A DNA stretch of 64,000 nucleotides. Source: Flavobacterium psychrophilum (lineage in GTDB: Bacteria; Bacteroidota; Bacteroidia; Flavobacteriales; Flavobacteriaceae). Position 1 is the first letter of the stretch, and each line of letters begins with the position of its first letter. The DNA lies in contig CAMAQD010000007.1 of assembly GCA_945860385.1 (NCBI GenBank), positions 68,935 through 132,934 of the forward strand, written 5' to 3'. The position numbers were made by a program, and so were the translations under genes. Positions 9,625 to 17,834 of this stretch are shown here, one piece after another. The notes beneath the pieces are model-generated. The model was not told the origin of the DNA and searched no databases. It saw nothing but the letters and a program-made list of their open reading frames with translations.

Positions 9625-11418
9625 TTATTCTATGGTCATCGATTTTAACTTTCTTCTGTAGGCTTCAAGTGCTATTGATTTAGAAATAAACCCAAAATAG
9701 TCTCCGTTTTTGATAACTGGCAAAAAGTGCACTTTCGTTATTTCAAACTTATTCATCACCGTTTCCATGCTGTCAGTTGGGTAGATAATATCAACTGGTT
9801 TTCTCATAATTTCTTTCACCAAAGTATATTTTACACGGTACGGATTAAAAATTATTTCCCTAATATCATTGAAATGCACTACACCTAATAATTTTTTTTC
9901 TTGGCTAACCACCCCAAAAATCACCTGATTGGAATGCGAAATCAAATCAACCAATTTCTCGAGATTTTCATCGGGTAAAATTGTTAAATAATCCGTTTGA
10001 ATGATAGCATTAGTATCCAGAGTCGAAAGAATATTAGTGTCTTTGTTACTCGTAAAAGCGTTTCCTTTTTTGACTAAACTTTTGGTGTCCAGCGAATGTT
10101 TTTCAAATCTTTTGGAAATAGCAAAACTTATCGAAGCCACAATCATTAGCGGAATCATTAGGGAATAACCACCTGTTATCTCGGCAATAAGGAATATAGC
10201 TGTCAATGGCGCGTGGAATAATCCGCTAAGAATTCCTGCCATTCCCACCAAGGTAAAATTACTTATAGGCAAATGAGTAAGTCCTGTTAGGTTTAAAAAT
10301 TTAGAAAAGAAAAAGCCAACATAAGAGCCTAAAAATAGGGAAGGAGCAAAGTTCCCTCCATTTCCGCCGCTTCCTAATGTGATACCTGTTGCAAAAACTT
10401 TGAGCACCATTGTTAATCCAACAAATAAAAGAAGCATCCAACTATTATTTCTAAAACTGCTGAATAAGGTGTTTTCTAGTAACTTTCCAGGATCATTTTC
10501 GGATAATGTTTTGATGCTGTCGTAACCTTCACCAAATAATGTCGGAAAAATAAAAATCATAATGGCCAAAATCGAAGCACCAAAAAGGGCTTTTTTATAA
10601 GGTGTAAATCGGAGTCGCGCAAAAAAATGTTCTACTCTTTGAAAGTTTCTTGAATAATATACTGCAACAAAACCTGTGCAAATACCGAGTAAAATATAAT
10701 ACGGAATATTATGATAATCAAAGACTTGTTGTTGTTTGAAAGACAATAAAACTGTATCGTCTAACACGATTACCGATACTAAAGCACCTGTTGCCGCAGC
10801 AATCATAATAGGAGTAAAGGCAGATATACTTACATCGACCAATAGCACTTCGATAGCAAATAAAACGCCTGCAATGGGTGCATTAAAAGCCGCTCCAATT
10901 CCTGCCGCAACACCACAGCCTATAAGTAAAGTTCTGTCTTTGTAGCTTAATTTGAAACGCTGGGCATAATTGGAACCAAAGGCCGCACCCGTTATTACAA
11001 TGGGACTTTCTAAACCTGCCGAACCTCCTAAACCCACAGTAAGTGAGCTGGTTATGATTTGGGCATACATTTGTTTTTTGGGAATAATACTGGCTTTTTT
11101 GGCTACAGCATACAAAATTTGGGATGTCCCTTTTTCGATAGATCCGCCCAGAACTCTTTTGACCACAAAAACGGTAAGTAAAATTCCAATAATAGGCAAT
11201 AATACTTTGATGTATCCGAATTTGAAAAGACTAGTATTACTAGTAAGATAAGAGGCAAAAACAAATACCCAATGTGCAAAAGTTTTCAAAACAATTACCG
11301 CAAAAGCAGCTAAAATTCCAACCAAAACGCTTGAAAGGAAAATAAACTGTTTGTTAGTAAGTTTATTTTGAGCTAATATGGTAAAATATTCAAGTTGGTG
11401 GATGATTTTTTTGAGCAT
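9625..11418 (-). CDS. ClC-family chloride channel/transporter with two CBS domains
   Basis: A 597-residue membrane protein. Residues about 25-430 hold the ClC core: a GSAGLESP motif carries the conserved gating glutamate, with GIGAAFNAPIAGVLFAIE and the selectivity-filter motif GSGGNGGNFAPS. About ten hydrophobic segments are visible. The C-terminal 150 residues carry two CBS domains (around DYLTILPDENLEKLVDLI and VDIIYPTDSMETVMNKF), which in this family sense adenine nucleotides and gate the channel. The conserved glutamate suggests a proton-coupled exchanger, but no transport direction can be read from sequence. A TAnnTTTG-type box lies about 21 bp upstream of the start (11439-11446) without a clear -33 box. 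Confidence 0.92.
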   Translation of the reverse strand: MLKKIIHQLEYFTILAQNKLTNKQFIFLSSVLVGILAAFAVIVLKTFAHWVFVFASYLTSNTSLFKFGYIKVLLPIIGILLTVFVVKRVLGGSIEKGTSQILYAVAKKASIIPKKQMYAQIITSSLTVGLGGSAGLESPIVITGAAFGSNYAQRFKLSYKDRTLLIGCGVAAGIGAAFNAPIAGVLFAIEVLLVDVSISAFTPIMIAAATGALVSVIVLDDTVLLSFKQQQVFDYHNIPYYILLGICTGFVAVYYSRNFQRVEHFFARLRFTPYKKALFGASILAIMIFIFPTLFGEGYDSIKTLSENDPGKLLENTLFSSFRNNSWMLLLFVGLTMVLKVFATGITLGSGGNGGNFAPSLFLGSYVGFFFSKFLNLTGLTHLPISNFTLVGMAGILSGLFHAPLTAIFLIAEITGGYSLMIPLMIVASISFAISKRFEKHSLDTKSLVKKGNAFTSNKDTNILSTLDTNAIIQTDYLTILPDENLEKLVDLISHSNQVIFGVVSQEKKLLGVVHFNDIREIIFNPYRVKYTLVKEIMRKPVDIIYPTDSMETVMNKFEITKVHFLPVIKNGDYFGFISKSIALEAYRRKLKSMTIE

Positions 11419-11460
11419 TTTTCTTTTTAAAAGTTAGGCAAAATTACTATAATTTTAAGC

Positions 11461-12129
11461 TCAAATAATATTTTTTAGCGCTTCTTTTGTACTTAATGGT
11501 TTTAAATTAGTGTTGTTAACATACTTTTTTACCGCTTCTGGATTCGTTTTTGCATATTCTCGCAATGCCCATCCAATAGCTTTTTGAATGAAAAACTCGT
11601 TGGAATTTTTATGTTTTTCGCAAGCTGATTTTAGTAAATCGAAATTGGTTTTTTGCTTATAACCCAATTGAAAAAGAATGGCACTTCGGTTGAGCCACAT
11701 ATTTTCAGAATTCGAAAAACGTTCGGTTATATTTTCGGTTTCCAAAGGAAATTCTAGTAAATATCCACCCAAAATATATTTGGAAATAGTATCAACACTA
11801 TCCCACCACGAGTTTGTAATGATAAACTTTTCTATAAGTTGAATATCTTCTTTTTTATAATTCCCTTTGAGTTGTTTGATCAATATTTCAATGGCGCAAT
11901 AGTGTAATTCTCTTTGGGATTTTGAATAAAGTTCCAAAGCTATTGCTCTAAAATTCTCCACAATTTGTAATTGGTTTTCTTTGTAAATGGTTTTAAAAAT
12001 TAGTCTTCTTTCCGCTGTTTTTATTCCAAAAAAAGAAAAATGATGGCGCATATATTTTGCCATTGCGAAAGCATTTTCAGGATGACTTTCATTTCGAAAA
12101 GCGGTTTCTAATTTATCGATAAAATTCAT
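11461..12129 (-). CDS. DNA alkylation repair protein, AlkD-like
   Basis: A 222-residue, all-helical protein of the AlkD/AlkC HEAT-repeat superfamily. Diagnostic segments are AMAKYMRHHFSFFGIKTAERR near the N-terminus, WWDSVDTISKYILGGYL in the middle and FFIQKAIGWALREYAKTNP near the end. AlkD glycosylases excise positively charged N3- and N7-alkylpurines without base flipping. The length fits the family (about 220-240). The gene sits between ggt and the ClC gene on the same strand with modest gaps, so there is no functional context. Family is confident; the exact lesion specificity is not visible. Confidence 0.85.
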   Translation of the reverse strand: MNFIDKLETAFRNESHPENAFAMAKYMRHHFSFFGIKTAERRLIFKTIYKENQLQIVENFRAIALELYSKSQRELHYCAIEILIKQLKGNYKKEDIQLIEKFIITNSWWDSVDTISKYILGGYLLEFPLETENITERFSNSENMWLNRSAILFQLGYKQKTNFDLLKSACEKHKNSNEFFIQKAIGWALREYAKTNPEAVKKYVNNTNLKPLSTKEALKNII

Positions 12130-12194
12130 ATGGTAAAATTCAATTTCAATGTTAAAAAATCTTAATACTTAGATTTTAATACTTAAATCTGAAA

Positions 12195-13877
12195 TTAAAA
12201 CCCCACCGATGTATCATCACCTCTTTTGTCGGCTCCTCCTTCTAATTTTCCATTAGGCAAAACCAAAATAGCATCTACTTTTCCAATAACGGGAGTTGTT
12301 TTTTCGTTGATGATGTATCCTTTAGCTTTCAAGTTTTCGAAGGTTTTGGTATCGAAAGTATTGGGCTCAAAAGTAATGACATCGGGCAGCCATTGATGGT
12401 GAAAACGAGGTGCATTCACCGCTTCTTGCATACTCATTTTGAACTGAGAAACATTCAAAATAGTTTGCAAAACCGAAGTGATAATCGTGGAACCACCCGG
12501 ACTCCCTACAACCATAAACAATTTGCCATTTTTCTCGACAATGGTTGGTGTCATCGAACTCAACATTCTTTTTTCAGGGGCTATGCTGTTGCCTTCATTA
12601 CCAACCAATCCGAACATATTGGGTTCGCCTGGTTTTGCGCTAAAATCGTCCATTTCATTGTTCAGGAAAAAGCCCAATTCATCACAATAATATTTGGAAC
12701 CAAAGGCATCGTTAAGTGTCGTCGTTGCTGCAACGGCATTACCAAATTGATCCACAATAGAGTAATGTGTAGTTTCCGTACTTTCGTTATAATTCACTTT
12801 TCCTTCTTTTATTTCCGACGACAAAGAGGCTTTTTCAAAACTAAAATTAGCCATTCTTTGTTTTAAATATTTTTCTGAAATTAATTCTTTCACGGGGATT
12901 TTTACAAAATCGGGATCGCCAAGATAAACGCTTCTATCGGCATAGGCTCTTCGTGCGGCTTCGACAATGACCTGAATCGCCTCGGTTGAATTGTGTCCCA
13001 TTTTGGCAATAGAGTATGGCTCAATCATTTTGAGAATTTCGGCTAAACAAATTCCTCCGCTACTTGGGGGTGGCATCGAAATGATTTTTAAATCTTTAAA
13101 CTTAAAAGTAATTGGCGTTCTCCATTTGGCTTCGTATTTTGCCAAATCTTCCAAAGTAATAATAGCGCCTTTTTGTTGCAAATAATGGACTAATATTTGG
13201 GCAGTTTCGCCTTTGTAAAATTCGTCGCTTCCGTTTTTTGCAATTCGTTTTAAAGTTGCTGCTAAAGCGGGATATTTTACAGTATCATTTTCTTTAAATA
13301 GTTTATAAAACAAGGATGTAGCACCATTTACTTTTACAATAGCTTCGTGGTAATTTTTTAATTGATTTTCCTGTTTTTGGGTAACAATTACTCCTTTTTC
13401 TGCCAATGCAATTACAGGTTTTAAGATTTCTTCAATGGGCAAAGAACCTAATTTTTTATGTACTGCAAAAACGCCGGCTATGGTTCCTGGAACTCCAATT
13501 GCAAGAGGAGATTCCGTGCTTTTTCCTTTAATAACATTTCCTTTTTTGTCAAGAAACATATTTTTGGAAGCTGCCAAAGGGGCTTTTTCACGGTAATCCA
13601 AAGAGCCCATTTCGCCATTTGCTTTTCGATAAACCATAAATCCGCCGCCTCCAATATTCCCTGCATAAGGATAAGCTACCGCCAAAGCCAATTCGGTGGC
13701 GACCATTGCATCAAAGGCATTGCCGCCTTTTTTCATAATTTCAACACCAATTTTTGAAGCTTCTTCCCGAGCCGACACTACCATCGCTTTATTAGAAACA
13801 AGACCTGTTTGGGCAGCAGTAATTATTGGAAATAAATAGCAAATCAGTAAGAAAAGGCCAAGTCCTATTTTATTCAT
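12195..13877 (-). CDS. ggt: Gamma-glutamyltransferase
   Basis: A 560-residue precursor with an N-terminal signal peptide (hydrophobic stretch to about residue 22, AAQ). GGT hydrolyses or transfers the gamma-glutamyl group of glutathione in the periplasm and self-cleaves into two subunits. The autocleavage site is seen as TETTHYSIVD with the catalytic Thr at about 369, matching the family TTHYS motif. GNIGGGGFM near residue 74 and PGGSTIITSVLQTILN near the C-terminus are further family landmarks. The start codon overlaps the stop of the upstream ACP-phosphodiesterase-like gene by 4 bp (ATGA), indicating translational coupling. Length is normal for the family. Confidence 0.95.
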   Translation of the reverse strand: MNKIGLGLFLLICYLFPIITAAQTGLVSNKAMVVSAREEASKIGVEIMKKGGNAFDAMVATELALAVAYPYAGNIGGGGFMVYRKANGEMGSLDYREKAPLAASKNMFLDKKGNVIKGKSTESPLAIGVPGTIAGVFAVHKKLGSLPIEEILKPVIALAEKGVIVTQKQENQLKNYHEAIVKVNGATSLFYKLFKENDTVKYPALAATLKRIAKNGSDEFYKGETAQILVHYLQQKGAIITLEDLAKYEAKWRTPITFKFKDLKIISMPPPSSGGICLAEILKMIEPYSIAKMGHNSTEAIQVIVEAARRAYADRSVYLGDPDFVKIPVKELISEKYLKQRMANFSFEKASLSSEIKEGKVNYNESTETTHYSIVDQFGNAVAATTTLNDAFGSKYYCDELGFFLNNEMDDFSAKPGEPNMFGLVGNEGNSIAPEKRMLSSMTPTIVEKNGKLFMVVGSPGGSTIITSVLQTILNVSQFKMSMQEAVNAPRFHHQWLPDVITFEPNTFDTKTFENLKAKGYIINEKTTPVIGKVDAILVLPNGKLEGGADKRGDDTSVGF

Positions 13878-14458
13878 AAAGTTTGTATTTTCAAATTCGA
13901 ATGTACTATTAATTCTTCAAAAAATTCTGTGAATTCCTGCTCGAAATCAGCATAGAAAATTTTTAATTCCGTAACCGAAAACCGCAAATTTGAATCAGTT
14001 TTAATGCGATGGTCCATTTTTTCCAAAATGATAGCTATACCTTCAATGGTCTGGTAGCTCAATAACCAATTTTGGTCTATCATATAAGGAGTCATTTTTT
14101 GGGTTCTTGACGTCAGTGAATCATAATTATCTCTCAAAGATTGATAAAATCGTTCGGTGAAATCCTCTAATTTTTCATCTGAATAATTACTCCAGTTTTT
14201 TGCTAAAAAATGGTCGTAAAAAATATCGACAATAATTCCAGAATAATGATGATAATTGGAATGCAGTCGTTTGGTGCTTTGGCGAAAAATGGAATGTGCA
14301 TCGGTAAAAGTATCTATTTCACGGTGCAAAACAATTCCTTTTTGAATTTCAGAAGGAAAGCCATCAAAATTTTTCCCATGAATGCCGTCGGCCATAAAAT
14401 TGCCAATTTTCAGTAAATCATTGTCTCCGGAAAGATATATGTGAGCTAGGAAATTCAT
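13874..14458 (-). CDS. ACP phosphodiesterase family protein (AcpH-like)
   Basis: A 194-residue protein beginning MNFLAHIYLSG, a typical AcpH start, followed by GNFMADGIHGK and HREIDTFTDAH with conserved Asp and His residues. AcpH removes the phosphopantetheine arm from acyl carrier protein in enterobacteria. Bacteroidota homologues share the fold, but the reaction has not to my knowledge been confirmed for them. The stop overlaps the ggt start. Upstream it is divergent from glmM across a 90-bp gap. Confidence 0.8.
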   Translation of the reverse strand: MNFLAHIYLSGDNDLLKIGNFMADGIHGKNFDGFPSEIQKGIVLHREIDTFTDAHSIFRQSTKRLHSNYHHYSGIIVDIFYDHFLAKNWSNYSDEKLEDFTERFYQSLRDNYDSLTSRTQKMTPYMIDQNWLLSYQTIEGIAIILEKMDHRIKTDSNLRFSVTELKIFYADFEQEFTEFFEELIVHSNLKIQTL

Positions 14459-14504
14459 TCGACTAATCTATGAATTTTAAATGACTTATGTAAACTGTGT
14501 TTGT

Positions 14505-14512
14505 TATATTTG
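14505..14512 (+). promoter_or_regulatory. Probable promoter -7 box of glmM
   Basis: TATATTTG fits the Bacteroidota -7 consensus TAnnTTTG and lies 36 bp before the glmM ATG. No convincing -33 TTG is seen at the expected distance, so this is a single-box call. Confidence 0.45.
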
Positions 14513-14548
14513 TAATTAATAAATTTTAAAATTTAAATATAAAAATAA

Positions 14549-15937
14549 ATGACTTTAATAAAATCGATATCAGGAATTCGAGGAACTATTGGCGGAAAAG
14601 TTGGAGATAATTTGACTCCGGTAGATGCAGTAAAATTTGCTTCAGCTTATGGAACTTGGCTGAAAAAAGGCAATAGTAACAAGAAATTTAAGGTTGTCGT
14701 AGGTCGTGATGCTCGAATTTCGGGACCAATGATTCATAATTTGGTCGTGAATACTTTGGTTGGTTTAGGAATTGATGTAGTTGATTTAGGGCTTTCAACA
14801 ACGCCGACCGTTGAAGTGGCTGTTCCTTTAGAAAATGCTGATGGTGGAATCATACTAACGGCTTCACACAACCCAAAGCAATGGAATGCCTTGAAGTTAT
14901 TAAACGAAAAAGGAGAATTCTTAAATGGTATCGAAGGAGAGAAAATCCTTCAAATTGCCGAAACCGAAGCATTCGACTTTTCGGATGTCGATAGTTTAGG
15001 TGAAATCACAGAAAATGATGCTTATATGGACATTCATATCGATGAAGTATTGAATTTGTCATTGGTCGATATAGAAGCGGTGAAAGCAGCAAAATTTAAG
15101 GTAGTTGTTGATGGTGTGAATTCTTCGGGTGGAATTATTATTCCAAAATTATTAGAATTAATGGGTGTTGAAGTCGTAAAATTATACTGCGAACCCAACG
15201 GACATTTTCCTCATAATCCAGAACCTTTAAAAGAACATTTGACAGATATTTCAGAATTAGTTGTAAAAGAAAAAGCGGATTTAGGTATTGTGGTTGATCC
15301 TGATGTAGATCGTTTGGCTTTCATTTGTGAAGATGGTGAAATGTTTGGCGAAGAATACACTTTAGTGGCCTGTGCCGATTTTGTTTTGGGTAAAACACCT
15401 GGAAATACAGTTTCGAATATGTCCTCTTCCCGTGCTTTGCGTGATGTGACCAATTTTCATAACGGAAATTATGAAGCTAGTGCAGTTGGAGAGGTGAACG
15501 TAGTGGATTTAATGAAGAAAAACAATGCCATTATTGGAGGAGAAGGAAACGGCGGAATTATTTATCCAGAATTGCATTATGGTCGTGATAGTTTGGTTGG
15601 TGTTGCCTTATTTTTAACTCATTTGGCCAACAAGAAAATGAGTGTTTCTGCGTTGCGAGCTTCGTATCCGGAATATTATATGAGCAAAAATAAAATCGAA
15701 TTAACTCCACAAATTGATGTCGATGCGATTTTAGTTGCGATGACTGACAAATACAAAAACGAAGAAATTACTATTATTGACGGTGTAAAAATTGATTTTG
15801 CCGAAAATTGGGTTCATCTTCGTAAATCAAATACGGAACCTATTATTCGAATTTATACAGAAGCAGCTTCACAAGAAAAAGCCGATGCATTGGCACTACG
15901 AATTATTGAGGAAATAAAAGCAGTCGCGGGGATTTAG
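14549..15937 (+). CDS. glmM: Phosphoglucosamine mutase
   Basis: A 462-residue alpha-D-phosphohexomutase. The phosphoserine loop is TASHNP with Ser106, the metal-binding loop is DPDVDR, the sugar-binding loop is GEGNGGI, and the C-terminal phosphate-binding loop is RKSNTEPIIRIYTEA. GlmM converts glucosamine-6-phosphate to glucosamine-1-phosphate for peptidoglycan and LPS precursors. Bacteroidota phosphohexomutases of this size are usually annotated GlmM, but a phosphomannomutase activity cannot be excluded from motifs alone. It is monocistronic: its own -7 box precedes it and a strong terminator follows. Confidence 0.88.
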   Translation: MTLIKSISGIRGTIGGKVGDNLTPVDAVKFASAYGTWLKKGNSNKKFKVVVGRDARISGPMIHNLVVNTLVGLGIDVVDLGLSTTPTVEVAVPLENADGGIILTASHNPKQWNALKLLNEKGEFLNGIEGEKILQIAETEAFDFSDVDSLGEITENDAYMDIHIDEVLNLSLVDIEAVKAAKFKVVVDGVNSSGGIIIPKLLELMGVEVVKLYCEPNGHFPHNPEPLKEHLTDISELVVKEKADLGIVVDPDVDRLAFICEDGEMFGEEYTLVACADFVLGKTPGNTVSNMSSSRALRDVTNFHNGNYEASAVGEVNVVDLMKKNNAIIGGEGNGGIIYPELHYGRDSLVGVALFLTHLANKKMSVSALRASYPEYYMSKNKIELTPQIDVDAILVAMTDKYKNEEITIIDGVKIDFAENWVHLRKSNTEPIIRIYTEAASQEKADALALRIIEEIKAVAGI

Positions 15938-15951
15938 ATTCTCGTATCCGA

Positions 15952-15998
15952 AAAAAAAAGCCCTTTCAAAAACATTTTTTGAAAGGGCTTTTTTTTGC
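15952..15998 (+). terminator. Intrinsic terminator after glmM
   Basis: A perfect inverted repeat with arms AAGCCCTTTCAAAAA and TTTTTGAAAGGGCTT around a short loop, followed by a run of eight T. The A-run on the other side means it could also work in reverse. Confidence 0.92.
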
Positions 15999-16323
15999 TT
16001 ATTGCTTTTATTAGTTTTAAATAAAAATAATGAAAAATTTCAATCTGTATTAAAAAAATGTATATTTATCATATTTTTTAAATAAAAATTTCATATTTAT
16101 TCTTTATTAACCCAATTTAATTTTGATTTATTATTTACGATAGTTCCGAAATGATTTATGGCAATTGGCTGATTTTAGTAGTAAATCGATGTGGAGTAAT
16201 GGATTTTTAAGATAAAAAAAAATATAGTGATTTGAAATTAATTTAGAATGAAGGTTAGCAATTTTTCACACTAAAAGTATCTCGTACTAAATAACAAAAA
16301 TTAACAATTTAAATTTAGAAATT
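15999..16323. other. AT-rich non-coding stretch before the secreted pair
   Basis: No open frame of note and no RNA fold that I recognise. It is strongly AT-rich, with A and T tracts, and is the likely promoter region for the secreted-protein genes that follow. I could not place a convincing TAnnTTTG box in it. Confidence 0.5.
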
Positions 16324-17046
16324 ATGAAAAAGAAAATTTTTATTACTGTAGCTTTAATTGCTTATACTAGTATTGCCAATCAATTGGTAGCTCAAGAAAC
16401 TATTGCGAAAACAAGAACTAAAAGTAACAATACTAATGAGAAGGTTGTTGAAGGAAAACATATAGCCTTAGCTGTACTAGTACAACAAACTGATGCTGGT
16501 ATTTCTATTAATTTTGAAAGTAGTGTTCCTAGTTCAGGTGCTGCTAGTGGAAAGTCAAGTAAAAAGGGTTATGATTATTACAAAGCGCAATCTTTCAGCG
16601 TGAGTGCGGCTGATAATTCTGTTTCAGAAGTTGTAAGTCCAAGAGATGCAGCAAGTGGACTGCCAACTGGAAAAAGAACCCATAAACCAATTTCAGTTTC
16701 AACTGCTGACGCTTCAACCGCAACGGGTTCGGGTGGTGGCTCAGGAAAAGTGAATGTTCAGGATTTGAGTTTTTCAAAAGCTACATTTAAGGAGTTTACT
16801 ATAACCAAGAGATGTGGAGGAAAAACGACCAAAATTTCTTGTGACAGTGGAGATTGTGAGATACCAACAGGAGATTGTCCAAATGGTGATTGTGTTGCAA
16901 CGGCAGAATGGAGTTGGGGAGCATCACAAAGTGGAAGTTCTCGTTGTTCCGTTGACTTTTTATTAGAAATTGAAGATGGTGTTTGTACCAGAATGGCTAT
17001 AAACGAAAAAGGTTCAGGAGGCACAAAAGGAACAACTAAAAAATAG
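16324..17046 (+). CDS. Secreted Cys-rich protein of unknown function with Hcp-like signature segments (paralogue 1)
   Basis: A 240-residue protein with a signal peptide ending near NQLVAQ (residue 24). The mature start ETIAKTRTKSN is shared with the next gene. Residues 105-122 are SPRDAASGLPTGKRTHKP, identical to the downstream paralogue. Residues 137-150 (GGGSGKVNVQDLSF) and 196-204 (WSWGASQSG) resemble, from memory, signature segments of Hcp/TssD type VI tube proteins, but in reversed order. Seven cysteines (164, 173, 178, 185, 190, 208, 221) include a repeated GDC pattern and suggest disulphides or metal binding. The C-terminus has LLEIEDGVC, matched by IIEIDGGAC in the paralogue. No function can be assigned. 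It is probably transcribed together with the next two genes. Confidence 0.8.
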   Translation: MKKKIFITVALIAYTSIANQLVAQETIAKTRTKSNNTNEKVVEGKHIALAVLVQQTDAGISINFESSVPSSGAASGKSSKKGYDYYKAQSFSVSAADNSVSEVVSPRDAASGLPTGKRTHKPISVSTADASTATGSGGGSGKVNVQDLSFSKATFKEFTITKRCGGKTTKISCDSGDCEIPTGDCPNGDCVATAEWSWGASQSGSSRCSVDFLLEIEDGVCTRMAINEKGSGGTKGTTKK

Positions 17047-17111
17047 TAGAACAGGAAAACAGGAGGTAAATGCTTCCTGTTTTAATTTTAAAAAATATAA
17101 AACTTCAAAAG

Positions 17112-17783
17112 ATGAAAAAGTCAATTTTAATTTGGGGAGTTCTAATGATTATTTTTTGTGTTTCAAATCAATTAGTTGCTCAAGAAACTACTGCGAGAAC
17201 AAGAACTAAAAGTAACCAAACTAACGAAAAAATAAGTGCTCCAAATCAAGTTAGTTGTGTTGTAAAAATAGCTTCTGCAGATAATGGATGTTCTATTATT
17301 TTTGATAATGCGATACTAAGTCCAAGAGATGCGGCAAGTGGTTTGCCAACGGGCAAAAGAACACATAAACCTGTTTCTTTTTTCGTAAGTCCCAGCGATA
17401 ACACCATTGTTGAAGTAAAAAGTTCTATTGAAATTATGTCAACTCAAGCAAAGAGTACAACAAAACGGACAACTTCCTCGGAGGCTGTCTCAAAAACAAC
17501 TGGTACTCCGATAGGAGGTATAATTGTAAAAGGAGGTAAAAATCCCGGAGGAAAAGAGTTTGACAACATCGTCGTAACTAATGAAGAATTTTCATTGCCA
17601 GTGGACTTAACCGATGGAAAATATGAATTAACCATTTCATTTACCTATCAAAAGATGGAAATGATAAATAATAATGATAAAACTTCAAAATCTTATGTTT
17701 CAGGTCGTTTTATAATAGAAATTGACGGAGGAGCCTGTCGTTCGATAAGAGAGTCTGGTGTTTCTGTAAAAAGTACTCGTTAA
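17112..17783 (+). CDS. Secreted protein of unknown function (paralogue 2)
   Basis: A 223-residue protein. I chose the ATG at 17112 because it starts a proper signal peptide (MKKSILIW, ending NQLVAQ) that aligns with the upstream paralogue; an in-frame ATG at 17070 would add fourteen residues in front. Shared with paralogue 1 are the mature start ETTARTRTKSN, the 18-residue block SPRDAASGLPTGKRTHKP (here residues 70-87), an SDNTIVEV segment and a C-terminal IIEIDGGAC. Here the block lies before the SDNTIVEV segment, while in paralogue 1 it lies after the matching one. The Gly-rich and Cys-rich Hcp-like part of paralogue 1 is missing; a Ser/Thr/Lys-rich linker takes its place. Function is unknown. 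Confidence 0.8.
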   Translation: MKKSILIWGVLMIIFCVSNQLVAQETTARTRTKSNQTNEKISAPNQVSCVVKIASADNGCSIIFDNAILSPRDAASGLPTGKRTHKPVSFFVSPSDNTIVEVKSSIEIMSTQAKSTTKRTTSSEAVSKTTGTPIGGIIVKGGKNPGGKEFDNIVVTNEEFSLPVDLTDGKYELTISFTYQKMEMINNNDKTSKSYVSGRFIIEIDGGACRSIRESGVSVKSTR

Positions 17784-17834
17784 AATGATTCAATCAAGAA
17801 GTTATAATAAAAAAAATTTCTAACTTTTGTCAAT

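Noticed and set aside
12393..12866. A 157-codon open frame on the plus strand
   Set aside because: It lies wholly antisense to ggt, shows no domain pattern and reads like a shadow of the strongly supported gene.
16324..17783. A type VI secretion locus
   Set aside because: Only Hcp-like peptide segments are seen, in proteins with Sec signals; no TssB/C sheath, VgrG, ClpV or membrane-complex genes occur in the window.
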